This document shows, one piece after another, positions 21,340-30,663 of a DNA stretch of 34,568 nt. The stretch is from a virus. The notes under the pieces are model-generated. The model saw only the letters and a list, made by a program, of their open reading frames with translations. It was not told where the DNA came from and did not search any database. The position numbers were made by a program, and so were the translations under genes. Every line of letters begins with the position of its first letter. Position 1 is the first letter of the stretch. The stretch spans positions 1 to 34,568 of IMG/VR virus record IMGVR_UViG_3300002835_000601. One strand, 5' to 3'.

Positions 21340-21589
21340 TGGGAGGCCTTTCTGGCTGTTCTCAGCAACAGATCTGACCACCACACTGTGGAACCATGGA
21401 ATTGTTGGCTGGCCTTATCACTGTGCGATTTCTGCTCTGGAACATCTGTTTCGGATGGGAGTCAAAGAGGGTGAGGCAGAAACGGATATGGAGTCGTTCC
21501 AATGGTGGTGGCATGATGTGCCAGACACTCTGGGTAGACGAAAAGCATACGACCTGGTAATCATCGAACGCAGAAAGCTGGGCAGATAA
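21263..21589 (+). CDS. DUF3310-like protein (108 aa)
   Basis: The start at 21263 (MASSSESEQYTHSRISNCPE) has AAAGA upstream; an earlier frame from 21221 is unlikely. The middle (WPYHCAISALEHLFRMGVKE, then GEAETDMESFQWWW) follows the DUF3310 pattern, in which a helix with an N-A-x-K-Y-x-R-like line is followed by G-x-K and a D-x-x-K-A-x-x-Y/W helix, a family seen near phage nucleotide metabolism genes. Key residues are substituted, so the match is only moderate. The next gene starts directly at its stop. Confidence 0.55.
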   Translation: MASSSESEQYTHSRISNCPEYYRLADGRPFWLFSATDLTTTLWNHGIVGWPYHCAISALEHLFRMGVKEGEAETDMESFQWWWHDVPDTLGRRKAYDLVIIERRKLGR

Positions 21590-22075
21590 ATGGCTGTTTA
21601 CATAGGTTTTGATCCAGGCTTGAAGGGTGGGATATCAGCTGTCAACGAATACGGAGACATCCTGCATGCTCAGTCCATGCCTGTGGTCAAAGGTGAGAAA
21701 GGGTCGAGCATTGATTTTCATGCTGTCGCGACTCTTGTGAGGGAATGGGAACCGGACTTTTCTGTGATCGAGAAGGTGAACGCGATGCCTGGGCAAGGCG
21801 TGACAAGCATGTTTACCTTCGGCATGGGCTTTGGAGGCTTACAGGCTGTGCTTTGCACTCTTGACAGCCCATTTGCCCTTGTGAGACCTCAGGTCTGGCA
21901 ATCCGCTGTGTTCAAGGGGCTGGACAAGAAACTGGGCAAAGCTCGCTCGATCATCTACTGCCAGCAACGGTGGCCTGATCAGGGTAAGCTCAAGGATGGC
22001 CCAGCAGACGCTTTGTGCGTAGCAGTTTACGCGAGGTCGTTGAAGAACTCGGGAATCATTGACAGTCGTTATTGA
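21590..22075 (+). CDS. RuvC-like Holliday junction resolvase (161 aa)
   Basis: Cuts branched DNA before packaging. It has the RNase H-like fold signatures: YIGFDPGLKGG (Asp8), FSVIEKV (Glu61) and DGPADALCVAV (Asp140), which together form the metal site. Length fits the phage RuvC-like class. A FTFGMGFGGLQAVL segment corresponds to the typical G-rich helix after the second acid. It is the last gene of the replication operon, followed by a terminator at 22219. The terminal HxxD of cellular RuvC is read here as GPAD. Confidence 0.85.
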   Translation: MAVYIGFDPGLKGGISAVNEYGDILHAQSMPVVKGEKGSSIDFHAVATLVREWEPDFSVIEKVNAMPGQGVTSMFTFGMGFGGLQAVLCTLDSPFALVRPQVWQSAVFKGLDKKLGKARSIIYCQQRWPDQGKLKDGPADALCVAVYARSLKNSGIIDSRY

Positions 22076-22218
22076 GACAACCGGAAACTGTAGGCCGATT
22101 TTTGCATCGATTTCGTCGGTGCTATCGCTGTGTTTTGCTGGCGAGCGACTCAGACATTCAAGTTGCAGTGACCCAGCACGACTGATCCAATCGAGAGGCG
22201 ATAGCAAGCAGTTTCCGA

Positions 22219-22242
22219 GGCCCATGGATGGGCTACTTTTTT
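22219..22242 (+). terminator. Intrinsic terminator of the replication operon
   Basis: A 6-bp stem GGCCCA / TGGGCT with a TGGA loop is followed by AC and six T residues. It lies where the rightward operon meets the convergent late genes; the T tract faces rightward. Bases 22076-22218 before it hold no gene that I can see. Confidence 0.65.
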
Positions 22243-22585
22243 AGAAACTTGTGTAATCCGTACATCTTTTCTCGCAGTCTTCTTCGGCTGTTCTGGGCTG
22301 TGGATGATGGCACTCAAACAGGGGAATCTCCGACTTCATTCCACCGCATCCGCATGTTCTGCGAATCTTTTGATTGCCAAACTCGTTTAGAACTGGATCG
22401 CCTTTCAAGGCACAACCGTTGAGTATGCCGAGCTTTCTGCCTCTTTCTTTGTACCACTGGGATACGATTGAGGCTCGGGATTGGTTGTTGAAGCAGTTGC
22501 GGCAGATATCGTAATCGGTATCGCTCATCTCTCGTTTGAAGAAATTGCAAGTGCCTGGTTCTGTGCATGTGCATGTGTGAGCCAT
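22241..22585 (-). CDS. Cysteine-rich hypothetical protein (114 aa), last late gene
   Basis: The ATG at 22585 shares a base with the stop of the PKD-tail gene (TAATG). The protein is rich in cysteine, with clusters CTCTEPGTC, CRNC, RTCGCGG and ECHH, suggesting two zinc sites. The middle is basic (YKERGRKLGILNGCALKGDP). No family is recognised. It closes the leftward late operon and could be a virion or assembly accessory, or a late regulator. Confidence 0.65.
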   Translation of the reverse strand: MAHTCTCTEPGTCNFFKREMSDTDYDICRNCFNNQSRASIVSQWYKERGRKLGILNGCALKGDPVLNEFGNQKIRRTCGCGGMKSEIPLFECHHPQPRTAEEDCEKRCTDYTSF

Positions 22586-24411
22586 TATGGTGCGACCCTG
22601 ATATAGGTTTTCGATCTGTCCGGTCCACGCCCTGACGCTTCTGTGTAAGTCACTTCCATAGATATCGTGTAGTCTCCAGCAGTATCCCATTGGTGCTTGA
22701 TGGGTGTATCGAGGAAACAAGCGTCTGCAAGACCATCGCCCCAGTCGAGAGTGACAGTTTTTATGATTGAAGCTCCTCCGAAATCGACTCGAGGCAAGTA
22801 AGTCCATGGGACAAACGTGTAGGGATTTCCCACAGAACCTTTTACGGTGATATGGAATCCGCAAGTCGGCAGAAAATCCGTATTGTTTGGTCCGAATGGG
22901 ATGCAGACGAGATAGGCTTCATTTCCCTCTTCATCCATTGGACTTCCTTCGTGGTCGGGGTCTTTCTCTGATGGAGGAATCGGCAGGTCACCCCCATAGC
23001 CAGGGAACAAGGATTTATCGGTCGCCTTCCATGGGATAGCGTTAGCCCTGTTGCCCCCAGTAATGTACGAGTCAGGACCGCTCCCGACAGATTGCCTGAA
23101 GTTGACTCCGATCAGAACTCCATCGTAGTACCAACTAATGTGAACGTACTTGTAGTGGTTCAGCGGTTCTTTAAAGTTGAAGATAAAGCCCATGCTATCG
23201 GCGTAAGTTGGATCGCACTCGATACCGTACTGATTGTGGTCAGGGTCAAATTCATGGACTGTCTTTCTGGGAATAGCTGTGGTGTAGACAGTCTCATCGG
23301 CAGGACGATCCTCTTCTGTCTTCAGCATAACAGTGTAAGGGTCTGGAATGTTAAGCTGAGGAAGATTGGACGATGGGTCGTAGTCTCCAGGCAACTTTTT
23401 CCATGCTTTTGCCACGGCTTTAATATTAAACCTGTCCAGTCCTTTGTTCTGGTTGGCCTCGATCCATCGACCGATGTGAAAGTGGTGACCTCCGCTCAAC
23501 TCAAAAGCAGATCCAAACACGGTGTTCCCGTTGTCGTCGAGACTTGATTCGCTGGTGCTATCGCCAAAATAACCGTCTTCACAAGGCGTTGAAAATGCAT
23601 ATCCGTATGTAAGGAAGTTTCCAGATCCCAACGTAGCAAAAAACTTTTGACTGAGTTCTGGTTTGAGAACATGATCACCAAAGTGTGCATACCACCCATT
23701 AAGCCTGATTCTTATAGCGTTGCGACCGTCAATTAGGATCAGATTGTCAGATCCAGGCTTAAGAAGAATGTTTGTTGCCTTACTAGGTAAGATGTAAGAT
23801 CCGTATTCAGAACTCCAGTCTCGAATCCCAGGAAACCTCCCATGCAGCATGACGCTGCATTTACCTGACAAGCTAAACCGAAGTTGGTGGTTAATCTTGT
23901 TCAAGCTGTCGCCCTGGGGGCCATACAAATAACTCATCCGTATCGGACCTGGGAAACGATTCCATGATACTGGAACGAAATTTCCATTTGAATCTACGTA
24001 CGACTCAACCGTTTCGCCAAACGAGTGTCCCTCGAACTCAGTTAAACCCCTGAACAGGTAATCAAGACCAAAAAACTCTTCACCGTCGTGTACTGGAGGA
24101 TTTACAAATTGAGGCCTGTTGTACCAGTACTCTGTGAGGTCTTTCCACCCGCTACGATTCGTGCCGGGATTCAGTTCGGACTGCTGGGTTACGTTGAGGT
24201 CAATCTGCGATGTCGAAGCAGAGGCTTGGAAGTACCAACCCGACCACCCGCGAAACTGGTAGACCTTGGAATCTCCGTTCAAGTCCTGAGCTGAAACCCG
24301 CCCGATTTTAAAGTCCTGAATGTGCGTTATAGCATCCTTGTCAGGGATCGAGGGGTTGACGTAGTATTGACCTGTGTCAGGATCGACTAGATCGATATAA
24401 CCAAATTCCAT
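22585..24411 (-). CDS. Distal tail / receptor-binding candidate with PKD domain (608 aa)
   Basis: The C-terminal about 65 residues are a PKD-like domain (KTVTLDWGDG..., then HQWDTAGDYTISMEVTYTEA). The N-terminal 500 residues are beta-rich, Gly/Asp/Asn-rich and Trp-containing, as in extracellular fibre or baseplate proteins. No enzymatic motif is recognised. It follows the tape measure and a small tail gene, the usual place for distal tail and adsorption proteins. The frame is open upstream of its ATG as far as a T10 tract inside the preceding gene, so a one-base slip would extend it into that gene. The start at 24411 has GGTGG close upstream. Confidence 0.72.
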   Translation of the reverse strand: MEFGYIDLVDPDTGQYYVNPSIPDKDAITHIQDFKIGRVSAQDLNGDSKVYQFRGWSGWYFQASASTSQIDLNVTQQSELNPGTNRSGWKDLTEYWYNRPQFVNPPVHDGEEFFGLDYLFRGLTEFEGHSFGETVESYVDSNGNFVPVSWNRFPGPIRMSYLYGPQGDSLNKINHQLRFSLSGKCSVMLHGRFPGIRDWSSEYGSYILPSKATNILLKPGSDNLILIDGRNAIRIRLNGWYAHFGDHVLKPELSQKFFATLGSGNFLTYGYAFSTPCEDGYFGDSTSESSLDDNGNTVFGSAFELSGGHHFHIGRWIEANQNKGLDRFNIKAVAKAWKKLPGDYDPSSNLPQLNIPDPYTVMLKTEEDRPADETVYTTAIPRKTVHEFDPDHNQYGIECDPTYADSMGFIFNFKEPLNHYKYVHISWYYDGVLIGVNFRQSVGSGPDSYITGGNRANAIPWKATDKSLFPGYGGDLPIPPSEKDPDHEGSPMDEEGNEAYLVCIPFGPNNTDFLPTCGFHITVKGSVGNPYTFVPWTYLPRVDFGGASIIKTVTLDWGDGLADACFLDTPIKHQWDTAGDYTISMEVTYTEASGRGPDRSKTYIRVAP

Positions 24412-24472
24412 GATGCCACCAAACCCGAATAAGCTGACAGGCCAGCCTGGGTCTTGCGGAGCTTTGCACCCT

Positions 24473-24931
24473 CTAGGAAAAAAAAAATAAAACCCCGGTG
24501 TGAGGATCTCGGGTTACTGGGTAAACCGTACTGACGTATTTTACAGAGGAATTTCCTAAAGTCCCCTCTGCGGTTATCGGTATCCTCTGCGTGGGATCAA
24601 AATTGTAAACCGGATCAAAAGAGAAATGCCCGCTTCGAGAGGACGACTTCCTCCAACTGCCAGCCCCTTGATCAAACTGCACCTCTGTCCATGAGTACCT
24701 GTAGATCACCCTGCCGGATGCAAAACTCTGGTCAACCTGTTCAGCGTTTTCTTCGTCAATCGAGACCCAGAATGATTCAACACCAGATACATCTGGTTGT
24801 ACCGACCCGAATGTCGATCCGCTTTTAACGTATGAGCCAGGACCGTAATAGCCTGTAGTGTTTGTGCTTGCCGAGTTCCGGTTCAGCTTGGAGGCCGAAA
24901 GTGGTTCGCCAGCCCTAAATCGATCAGTCAT
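24473..24931 (-). CDS. Tail-module protein (152 aa), ends at a T10 slippery tract
   Basis: The ATG at 24931 is 2 bases beyond the stop of the tape measure gene. The protein (MTDRFRAGEPLSASKLNRNS) opens like many phage tail proteins that begin with the phrase F-x-x-G-E-P-L-S-A-x-x-L-N. The remainder is Ser/Gly-rich and beta-like. It stops just after GVLFFF because the T10 run (24478-24487 on the + strand as A10) shifts into TCC-TAG. With one base fewer it would read on as PRGCKAPQDPGWPVSLFGF into the 608-aa protein. It is probably the N-terminal part of a longer tail protein made by slippage, or the frame is broken by a homopolymer error. Confidence 0.7.
   Translation of the reverse strand: MTDRFRAGEPLSASKLNRNSASTNTTGYYGPGSYVKSGSTFGSVQPDVSGVESFWVSIDEENAEQVDQSFASGRVIYRYSWTEVQFDQGAGSWRKSSSRSGHFSFDPVYNFDPTQRIPITAEGTLGNSSVKYVSTVYPVTRDPHTGVLFFFS
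24478..24487 (-). other. T10 homopolymer, possible slippage site joining two tail genes
   Basis: On the coding (leftward) strand ten T residues precede CCTAG. A net loss of one base, or gain of two, joins the 152-aa frame to the 608-aa frame with no stop in the 22 linking codons. Runs of nine or more U/A are known to induce polymerase slippage; sequencing or assembly error is the rival explanation. Confidence 0.55.
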
Positions 24932-24933
24932 GT

Positions 24934-27744
24934 TTATGCCCCTAGATAAGCAACCTTGCCGCCACTGAGCAGCGAGTTTACGCTTGCGGTTTCGGTAAGT
25001 TTTTGAAGGTAAGTTGCCATTTCAGCCGTGTTTGCAGCAGTCTCTTCGGCAGCGTTTAGCCCTCTATCAGAACCAGCGATCTCGTCTCGGAATGCCGCAG
25101 GAGAGAAGTAGGTCGAAAGTCGGCCTTGCATAGCCATCGGCGGGAGCGGTTGGAACTTGGCTTCGCGTTCTGTGGACATGGTGATGAATTTCATGACTTC
25201 CTTGTACATTTCGGAGTCAGGGACATCGGGCAATCCCTTGCTGAAGAACTCTTTAAGATCGTCGATACTTCTAATGTTTTGAAATGATTCGGCCAACTTC
25301 ATAAGCCTGTCGCCAACTCCACTGCCAGCCGTATCCTGTGTGCCGTAGACGAATGACCGAGGGCTTCCTGCTGAAACAGCATTGATTCTAGCCTGAGCCT
25401 CAATAACGGCTTTTGACATACCAGGAAGTTTCGTACCAGGTCTTGCGATCAACCCTCGGTTTTCACGATTTAGCCTTATCGACCCTTCGACAAGTTGTTG
25501 ATCTGCATAGAACTTTTTATCTGCTTCCTTCTGGGCGGGAGACTGGTATCCTGTTTGTCGAGCAATGAACTCCGAGATGGAGATAATCGTGTTGCCCATA
25601 TCCTTTAAGGCTACTTCAAACCCGCCAAATGACTCAATAATCTTAATGAAAACGCCTGTCATCTTCAGGCTGAAGACAACGAGGTCCCTTGCTATGGTGA
25701 GAATTTGAATTCCAAACGCTTTGCCATACTCCATGATCGTGCTTCTGGCGTTATATGCGGCTTGCCCAAAAGCGTAGATATAGTCACCAGCACGCGAGAT
25801 CGCGTAGACAAAAGATGTCAAGGCAGTTCCAAACCCACCTCCAGTGCCTCCAGCACGCATATCTTCAATTGACGCTTTAGCACCTTCCGCAAACCCTTTG
25901 AGTTTGTCGTATACGGTAGTCAACAGAGTGTTGCTGACAATTAACAAGCCCTTGGCAAAAGGCTCAACAACACGCCCCAACTGAACGAACATGCCCTCGA
26001 ACAGACCGAGAATCTTACGCTGCTGGTTGGCAAATTCGTACTGCGTTTTCTCTAAGTCACCTGTGAACGGCATCGTTTGACGCTTGAATTCTGAGAGCAT
26101 CGACATCGTCCGGCCTTCAAACATCGTCCCAGGCTTGCCCCGTGAGGCATCGTTCTTTGTGATCTGGTCCAGCATTGGAGCAGACATTGTTACGCCCATC
26201 CGTCTACCTGGCGTAAACCTTCCAGCAATCATTGACTGGATCATCTTGCCCATGTCATCGACTGAAAGGTTTAACACTGATCCTGCTTCTGCGACCTGTT
26301 TGAAAATATCCACGGCAGCCTGGGCCGACTCATCACTGGAAAGCGATGTTGTTTGGCGAACCTGTCCTGCGATACGAGTCATAAGCCTAAGCGAGTCGGT
26401 TGCCGAGATCCCGTATCTGGACTGGTAGTCCATCGAAGTGTCGATCAGCTTGCCGGAACCCTTACCCACGTAAACCTTTGCGGCGTTCTCTAATTCTGTC
26501 AGGGTAGATGCGGCTTGCACGGCTCGGGAGAGAATTCCGCTCACACCAAGAGTCAAGTTCGTAACGAAGTTAATAATCCCGCCCACGGCTTTGGAAAGCG
26601 AGTCCACGAAAAAGGTTAACGCCTTGGAGGCGATATCTAAGCCTGTCATCAATCCTTGGCCGAGCATGGAAACAAATGGGCCGATTACGGGGATTGCACT
26701 GCCTAAGGATGTGGCAAACGAAAGACCGATCTGTGTGAAACCTGTCAAGGCTCGAACAGAGTCTGTACCAGCGGAAGTGATACCCTTGAATAGACCTTCG
26801 ACGCCACGACCAGCAGAGTAAACAGCATTGTTCATGATGTTCGCAGCATCGCCCAGAGCAAACGGATTGCGTTCCGAGCCTGGAAATGGCCGCTGAAATA
26901 CTCGGAAACGGCTCATCAGGGGCATCTGACCGGGATTGCCGAAGCGGGAAACCATGAGCGGATTGCCCGAGCCACCGCCAAGTAAGCCTTTGGCTGATTG
27001 GAAGTCAAAGAGATTCTTGAGACCGAGCTTGCGTCTCCATGCACTTGTTGCAAGATTGCCGATAGTATTGCTGGCAGAAGAGTCTGAGATCAGCTTGTTG
27101 CGAGACTTTCTTGCCATCTCTTCTTGCTGTGCCGCGACCCTTTCACTGGCTTTTGCTGCCCTCTCTGCTGCTTTAGCGTCACGTTCCTTGGCTCTGGCGA
27201 TTGATGCGTCGTATCGTTTCTGGGCTATGCCTTGGTCGATTGGACCAACAAAGTAAGCCGACCCTTGCCGACCTTTCAGCTTTTCAACATACAGTGCATC
27301 CTTTGCAGCTTTCATCTCCATTTTTTTATTGAACTTATCCGCTTGAAGCATGGCATGGAGACTGGAAGCGAAGTTGTTCTTGAGGTCGGAGGCAGGATTC
27401 CTAAAGTACCCAGTGTCAGAACTGATCCAGAACCCACTCTTATCTTTGCTTTTACCTCCACCTCCACCTGAACCTCCTCCAGATCCACCACCAGAGAGAA
27501 CCTTGATCGACCCGATTCCTTTGAGTCCTTTGAGGGCTGTGGCGAGACCATCGGCGCGGATTCTGGCGACTGCGAGTTTACCGTTCAGGGCATCCAGAGA
27601 AGAAAACAGCTTTGATCCACTGAAGTTAAGCTGAAACATCGAATCAATCTTGGCGTTGGCTTTCGCTGCTACCCTGTTGATCGTGGAGAGAGCTTTAGTC
27701 AGTTCGCCGAAGTCTGATCCCGTGATATTGACAGAGTTTGACAT
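24934..27744 (-). CDS. Tail tape measure protein (936 aa)
   Basis: Sets tail length and helps DNA passage into the cell. It is the longest gene here, as expected for a tape measure, and starts after AGGG upstream of 27744. The N-terminus is helical, then comes a Gly/Ser linker (SGGGSGGGSGGGGG, about residues 84-97). A charged coiled region (AKERDAKAAERAAKASERVA) and a hydrophobic region (IPVIGPFVSMLGQGLMTGLD; VGGIINFVTNLTLGV) that could span the membrane follow. The rest is helical. It lies after the tail chaperone-like genes. Confidence 0.85.
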   Translation of the reverse strand: MSNSVNITGSDFGELTKALSTINRVAAKANAKIDSMFQLNFSGSKLFSSLDALNGKLAVARIRADGLATALKGLKGIGSIKVLSGGGSGGGSGGGGGKSKDKSGFWISSDTGYFRNPASDLKNNFASSLHAMLQADKFNKKMEMKAAKDALYVEKLKGRQGSAYFVGPIDQGIAQKRYDASIARAKERDAKAAERAAKASERVAAQQEEMARKSRNKLISDSSASNTIGNLATSAWRRKLGLKNLFDFQSAKGLLGGGSGNPLMVSRFGNPGQMPLMSRFRVFQRPFPGSERNPFALGDAANIMNNAVYSAGRGVEGLFKGITSAGTDSVRALTGFTQIGLSFATSLGSAIPVIGPFVSMLGQGLMTGLDIASKALTFFVDSLSKAVGGIINFVTNLTLGVSGILSRAVQAASTLTELENAAKVYVGKGSGKLIDTSMDYQSRYGISATDSLRLMTRIAGQVRQTTSLSSDESAQAAVDIFKQVAEAGSVLNLSVDDMGKMIQSMIAGRFTPGRRMGVTMSAPMLDQITKNDASRGKPGTMFEGRTMSMLSEFKRQTMPFTGDLEKTQYEFANQQRKILGLFEGMFVQLGRVVEPFAKGLLIVSNTLLTTVYDKLKGFAEGAKASIEDMRAGGTGGGFGTALTSFVYAISRAGDYIYAFGQAAYNARSTIMEYGKAFGIQILTIARDLVVFSLKMTGVFIKIIESFGGFEVALKDMGNTIISISEFIARQTGYQSPAQKEADKKFYADQQLVEGSIRLNRENRGLIARPGTKLPGMSKAVIEAQARINAVSAGSPRSFVYGTQDTAGSGVGDRLMKLAESFQNIRSIDDLKEFFSKGLPDVPDSEMYKEVMKFITMSTEREAKFQPLPPMAMQGRLSTYFSPAAFRDEIAGSDRGLNAAEETAANTAEMATYLQKLTETASVNSLLSGGKVAYLGA

Positions 27745-27747
27745 GGA

Positions 27748-29388
27748 TCAGCCCTCTATTGTTATTTCTGGGTCGAATTGGACTTTGTCGCCCACCATCC
27801 CGTAGTAAAGAAGGTTCTTAAATTCCTTGTACGGATAAGGGTATACGGCTTGAAAATCGTCTGCTCCTGCCATTCTTACTCGGAAAACACGTCTGCCTCC
27901 GGCGGCTGGAAGCATTTGCACTACGTAGCCAGTATTAAATGATGGAGTGCTAGTATCCGCAGGGACTTCGTTTACATTGAATGCAACTGTGACTGGAGCG
28001 GTCTTTCTGCTGTACCACTTGGCTACCGAGTCTGGTATTGGCTGATAATCGCCCGTATATCTCGTCTGGTTCCATTCCATGTTAGGATTAACTATAAATT
28101 CGTGCGAAATTTCGTAGCCAATCTTCCCCGTGATCGGACTTGTAGATTCAGTGATCTCTGCGGAATTATATAATACTCTGCCCCTAGAATACCCCAAGAA
28201 AGATTTCTTGTTGACACATCCGATGTACAGACCCTCAGGTGTTAATAGGGGGCCAACTTCTCCGGCAAATCCCGTTGTGCTATTCAAGTCTAACTGTTTA
28301 GGATTACCGATAGGACCGGCGTTTAACAAGTCTTTGAGGCTAACCCACGGGTATGACACCTTGAAAGTGATCTGAGGTTCTCTGACAGGAAATCCTGTTG
28401 ATATTGGTTGAATCCATTCAGGCTTACCCATGTAATCGACGGGTGCGAGCTTGTTCATATTGCCTGGGTCGGACTGGTCTCCACCTGGAGTTCCTTTACG
28501 AATCACGATCACGTTAGGATCTATGAGGGTAAACTCCGGTTGCCCGTCAGACCTGGTGGGGACAACTCCCATTGGTACGTTCTTCAGCGACTCCATTCGT
28601 AACGAAGGCTGTATGTCGATTTTTGCGTAACGAATTCCATATCTGTTCTGATACGGATCAGGTTGCCAAGTGATATTGATTTGCCAAAACTGAGATCGGA
28701 TACGTGGAAACGGTTGCTGATAGTTCTTTAAGAAGTCTGTTTCTATTCCATTTGTGGTCGTCATACGGAGTTGCTGCTGAACCATTCGGGTAAACTCAAG
28801 AACATCGGCATTATCCTTGTCCCATCGAGTCGTATCCCCGGTGTTGGACATTACTCCAAGCGAAGTCCGAGTCCCCGTGTCAGACACAGTCTTGGATTCC
28901 GACTGCGAGTCGAGTAGATCCGTTCTCGGTATAAGCTCAATATCCGTAATGACTAGATTTCTGTACTGGTTCTTTCCATGGCTGCGAAGGTCTTTATCGT
29001 TGGCAATATCCGTATCCCAGAACTTATTGTAGTAAGAGTAACGCTCGCGATTCCAACTCAGCATTTGCCTGAGGACAACAGGTAGGTACGCTACGACAGC
29101 CTTCTCGGTAGGACGACCATCTTCACTGTCTGCTATAACCTTGCACTTCCATGGGGCAACCCACGACTGCTGGCAACTCGTCAATCCGTTTTTGCCGTAA
29201 CCTACACGCCAGCCAGTCATATCGGGAAACCAGTAGCGAGTGTGCGACTGAATGATCCCTGGGTCGAGCCATGAAATATCTACATCGTTTGGTTCGTCTG
29301 GAATTTTATCAATTTGATTGTATGGGATACCATCTACAGTAGTCGGGGTCGGAGGATTGATTATCCAAAAGGGGGTTGGGTCAGCCAT
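27748..29388 (-). CDS. Tail structural protein of unknown type (546 aa)
   Basis: Starts MADPTPFWIINPPTPTTVDG with GGAGA upstream. The protein is Trp/Tyr/Asn-rich and beta-like throughout, with no enzymatic motif. It lies between the tail chaperone pair and the tape measure, unusual for a large structural gene, so it may be a tail-associated protein such as a distal tail or baseplate hub precursor. I do not recognise a family. Its start overlaps the end of the previous small gene by 8 bases. Confidence 0.75.
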   Translation of the reverse strand: MADPTPFWIINPPTPTTVDGIPYNQIDKIPDEPNDVDISWLDPGIIQSHTRYWFPDMTGWRVGYGKNGLTSCQQSWVAPWKCKVIADSEDGRPTEKAVVAYLPVVLRQMLSWNRERYSYYNKFWDTDIANDKDLRSHGKNQYRNLVITDIELIPRTDLLDSQSESKTVSDTGTRTSLGVMSNTGDTTRWDKDNADVLEFTRMVQQQLRMTTTNGIETDFLKNYQQPFPRIRSQFWQINITWQPDPYQNRYGIRYAKIDIQPSLRMESLKNVPMGVVPTRSDGQPEFTLIDPNVIVIRKGTPGGDQSDPGNMNKLAPVDYMGKPEWIQPISTGFPVREPQITFKVSYPWVSLKDLLNAGPIGNPKQLDLNSTTGFAGEVGPLLTPEGLYIGCVNKKSFLGYSRGRVLYNSAEITESTSPITGKIGYEISHEFIVNPNMEWNQTRYTGDYQPIPDSVAKWYSRKTAPVTVAFNVNEVPADTSTPSFNTGYVVQMLPAAGGRRVFRVRMAGADDFQAVYPYPYKEFKNLLYYGMVGDKVQFDPEITIEG

Positions 29389-29545
29389 TTACAATTCTCC
29401 GGTATAGATCTGGATCAACTTCGCCTGGCGGGATCGTGTTTTCGGACATGAGAGCAGCGATCTGTAAAGGAGTTAAATCAAGAACCTCATGGAAGGACAT
29501 ATGTCCATCGACAACGAGATTCTTGATCAACTTCTGATAATTCAT
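29381..29545 (-). CDS. Small tail assembly chaperone-like protein (54 aa)
   Basis: The best ribosome site (AAAGGTGAT) precedes the ATG at 29545 (MNYQKLIKNLVVDGHMSFHE). A start at 29578 overlaps the upstream stop as ATGA and would add 11 residues. It follows the larger chaperone-like gene and precedes the large tail gene, where siphophages place the second (gpGT-like) chaperone. Here it is a separate coupled gene and not an obvious frameshift product. The assignment is positional. Confidence 0.6.
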   Translation of the reverse strand: MNYQKLIKNLVVDGHMSFHEVLDLTPLQIAALMSENTIPPGEVDPDLYRRIVNG

Positions 29546-29574
29546 TCCTGAATCACCTTTATGCGAACCGCTGC

Positions 29575-30024
29575 TCATTCCGCTTTTGGGTCGTTGTCTG
29601 GATCTTCTCCAGAGACAGCAATGGCGGCAATCCGCATGAATTCTGCGTAGGAGAGTTCCCCATACAGATCTTCAATCGTGGAATCAGAGACACCTTCGTT
29701 ACGACCGATTGCGGCTTTTAAGAGTGCCTTCTGGCCTTCGTCTGAGTTGACCAGTAATTGCAAACCTTCGGGGGATGCCACCGGAGTCGGATAGAAAAGA
29801 TCAGCTTTCAGGGCTTCTTTCATGACATCTCCCGCAACTTGTTTATCCATTCCGATGACCAGCTTTTTGGCCTTTTCTGATGGGAATGGTTGCAGTTTGC
29901 GGATGATTGCCTGAAGAACGCCCTGATCGCGAAGTGTAAGCTGACGAACCCGAAAGGTCGCCCCTGCCATCTTGACTTCGATTCCAGAGTTAGCCAATTT
30001 GTCGATGTAAAATGCTTCTGACAT
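29575..30024 (-). CDS. Tail assembly chaperone-like protein (149 aa)
   Basis: Starts MSEAFYIDKLANSGIEVKMA with AGGTGG 8 bases upstream; the earlier in-frame GTG at 30036 is weaker. The order major tail protein, this gene, small gene, (large tail gene), tape measure is that of siphophage tail modules in which gpG-like chaperones coat the tape measure. The N-terminal part (FRVRQLTLRDQGVLQAIIRK) is the kind of region found in gpG-like proteins. The C-terminus is acidic (SGEDPDNDPKAE). Function is inferred mainly from order. Confidence 0.68.
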   Translation of the reverse strand: MSEAFYIDKLANSGIEVKMAGATFRVRQLTLRDQGVLQAIIRKLQPFPSEKAKKLVIGMDKQVAGDVMKEALKADLFYPTPVASPEGLQLLVNSDEGQKALLKAAIGRNEGVSDSTIEDLYGELSYAEFMRIAAIAVSGEDPDNDPKAE

Positions 30025-30054
30025 AGTGAATCCCACCTTTCAAGTGGATAGTGA

Positions 30055-30663
30055 TTAAGCGGAAGGAGCGGGAGCCAAAGCCCCGACAGCCACATACCCT
30101 TGGACTATCTGCTTGCCAGACAATTCAACGCTCATAGAGACTTTAACTGCGTCGTCTGGGCTAATCGTTACAGATCCAGTTTTAAAGAATCCGTTAGGAA
30201 GCTCTTTAAGGTTTTGAATGTCTGCTATGAGAGCAAACGGGATCTCTGGGTCTAAAGTCGTTTCGACGCCAAAGAAGTTTTCATCTGGATTTTGAAGGGA
30301 ATAGACGAAAGCAACGCACGGTTCGCCGAGGTACTGCATGATGTCATGCTTGTTTCGGGCTGTGGTTGGATCAAAGGTCATACCAGGACCGGGAGTCTGA
30401 TTCACAGACGAGGCGATGTAGCCTGTAAAACTGAGAGTCCCAGACTTTAGTCCAGGAAGTTTAACCTTCCATCCATTCTGACAATTAGAGTTAATCTCAA
30501 TAGTATCTGTGTCCAGGGAAAGCGTCCCTTCGGAAATACAGATGGAAAACCCTACGTCATAGGTGCTTGCTGCTGAGGTCAGGCCGCGAAAGTAGAGTTC
30601 TACAAAGCTGTTACGCCCTAGTGCGTATTTGTCAACTGGCGTTGGTCTTGGTGTTACTGCCAT
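30055..30663 (-). CDS. Major tail (tube) protein (202 aa)
   Basis: Forms the tail tube. It starts MAVTPRPTPVDKYALGRNSF after a strong AAGGAGA site, as for an abundant virion protein. The segment NGWKVKLPGLKSGTLSFTGY matches the 'N-G-W-x-x-x-L-P-G-L-x-S-G-T-L-S-F-T-G' line of TP901-1-like major tail proteins. Length is typical. It is followed by the chaperone genes. The alternating-strand composition fits a beta-barrel tube subunit. Confidence 0.85.
   Translation of the reverse strand: MAVTPRPTPVDKYALGRNSFVELYFRGLTSAASTYDVGFSICISEGTLSLDTDTIEINSNCQNGWKVKLPGLKSGTLSFTGYIASSVNQTPGPGMTFDPTTARNKHDIMQYLGEPCVAFVYSLQNPDENFFGVETTLDPEIPFALIADIQNLKELPNGFFKTGSVTISPDDAVKVSMSVELSGKQIVQGYVAVGALAPAPSA

Noticed and set aside
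22241-22864. Longer leftward frame extending the 22241-22585 gene upstream
   Set aside because: The part above 22585 is a shadow of the PKD tail gene; the ATG at 22585 shares a base with that gene's stop, typical of coupling.
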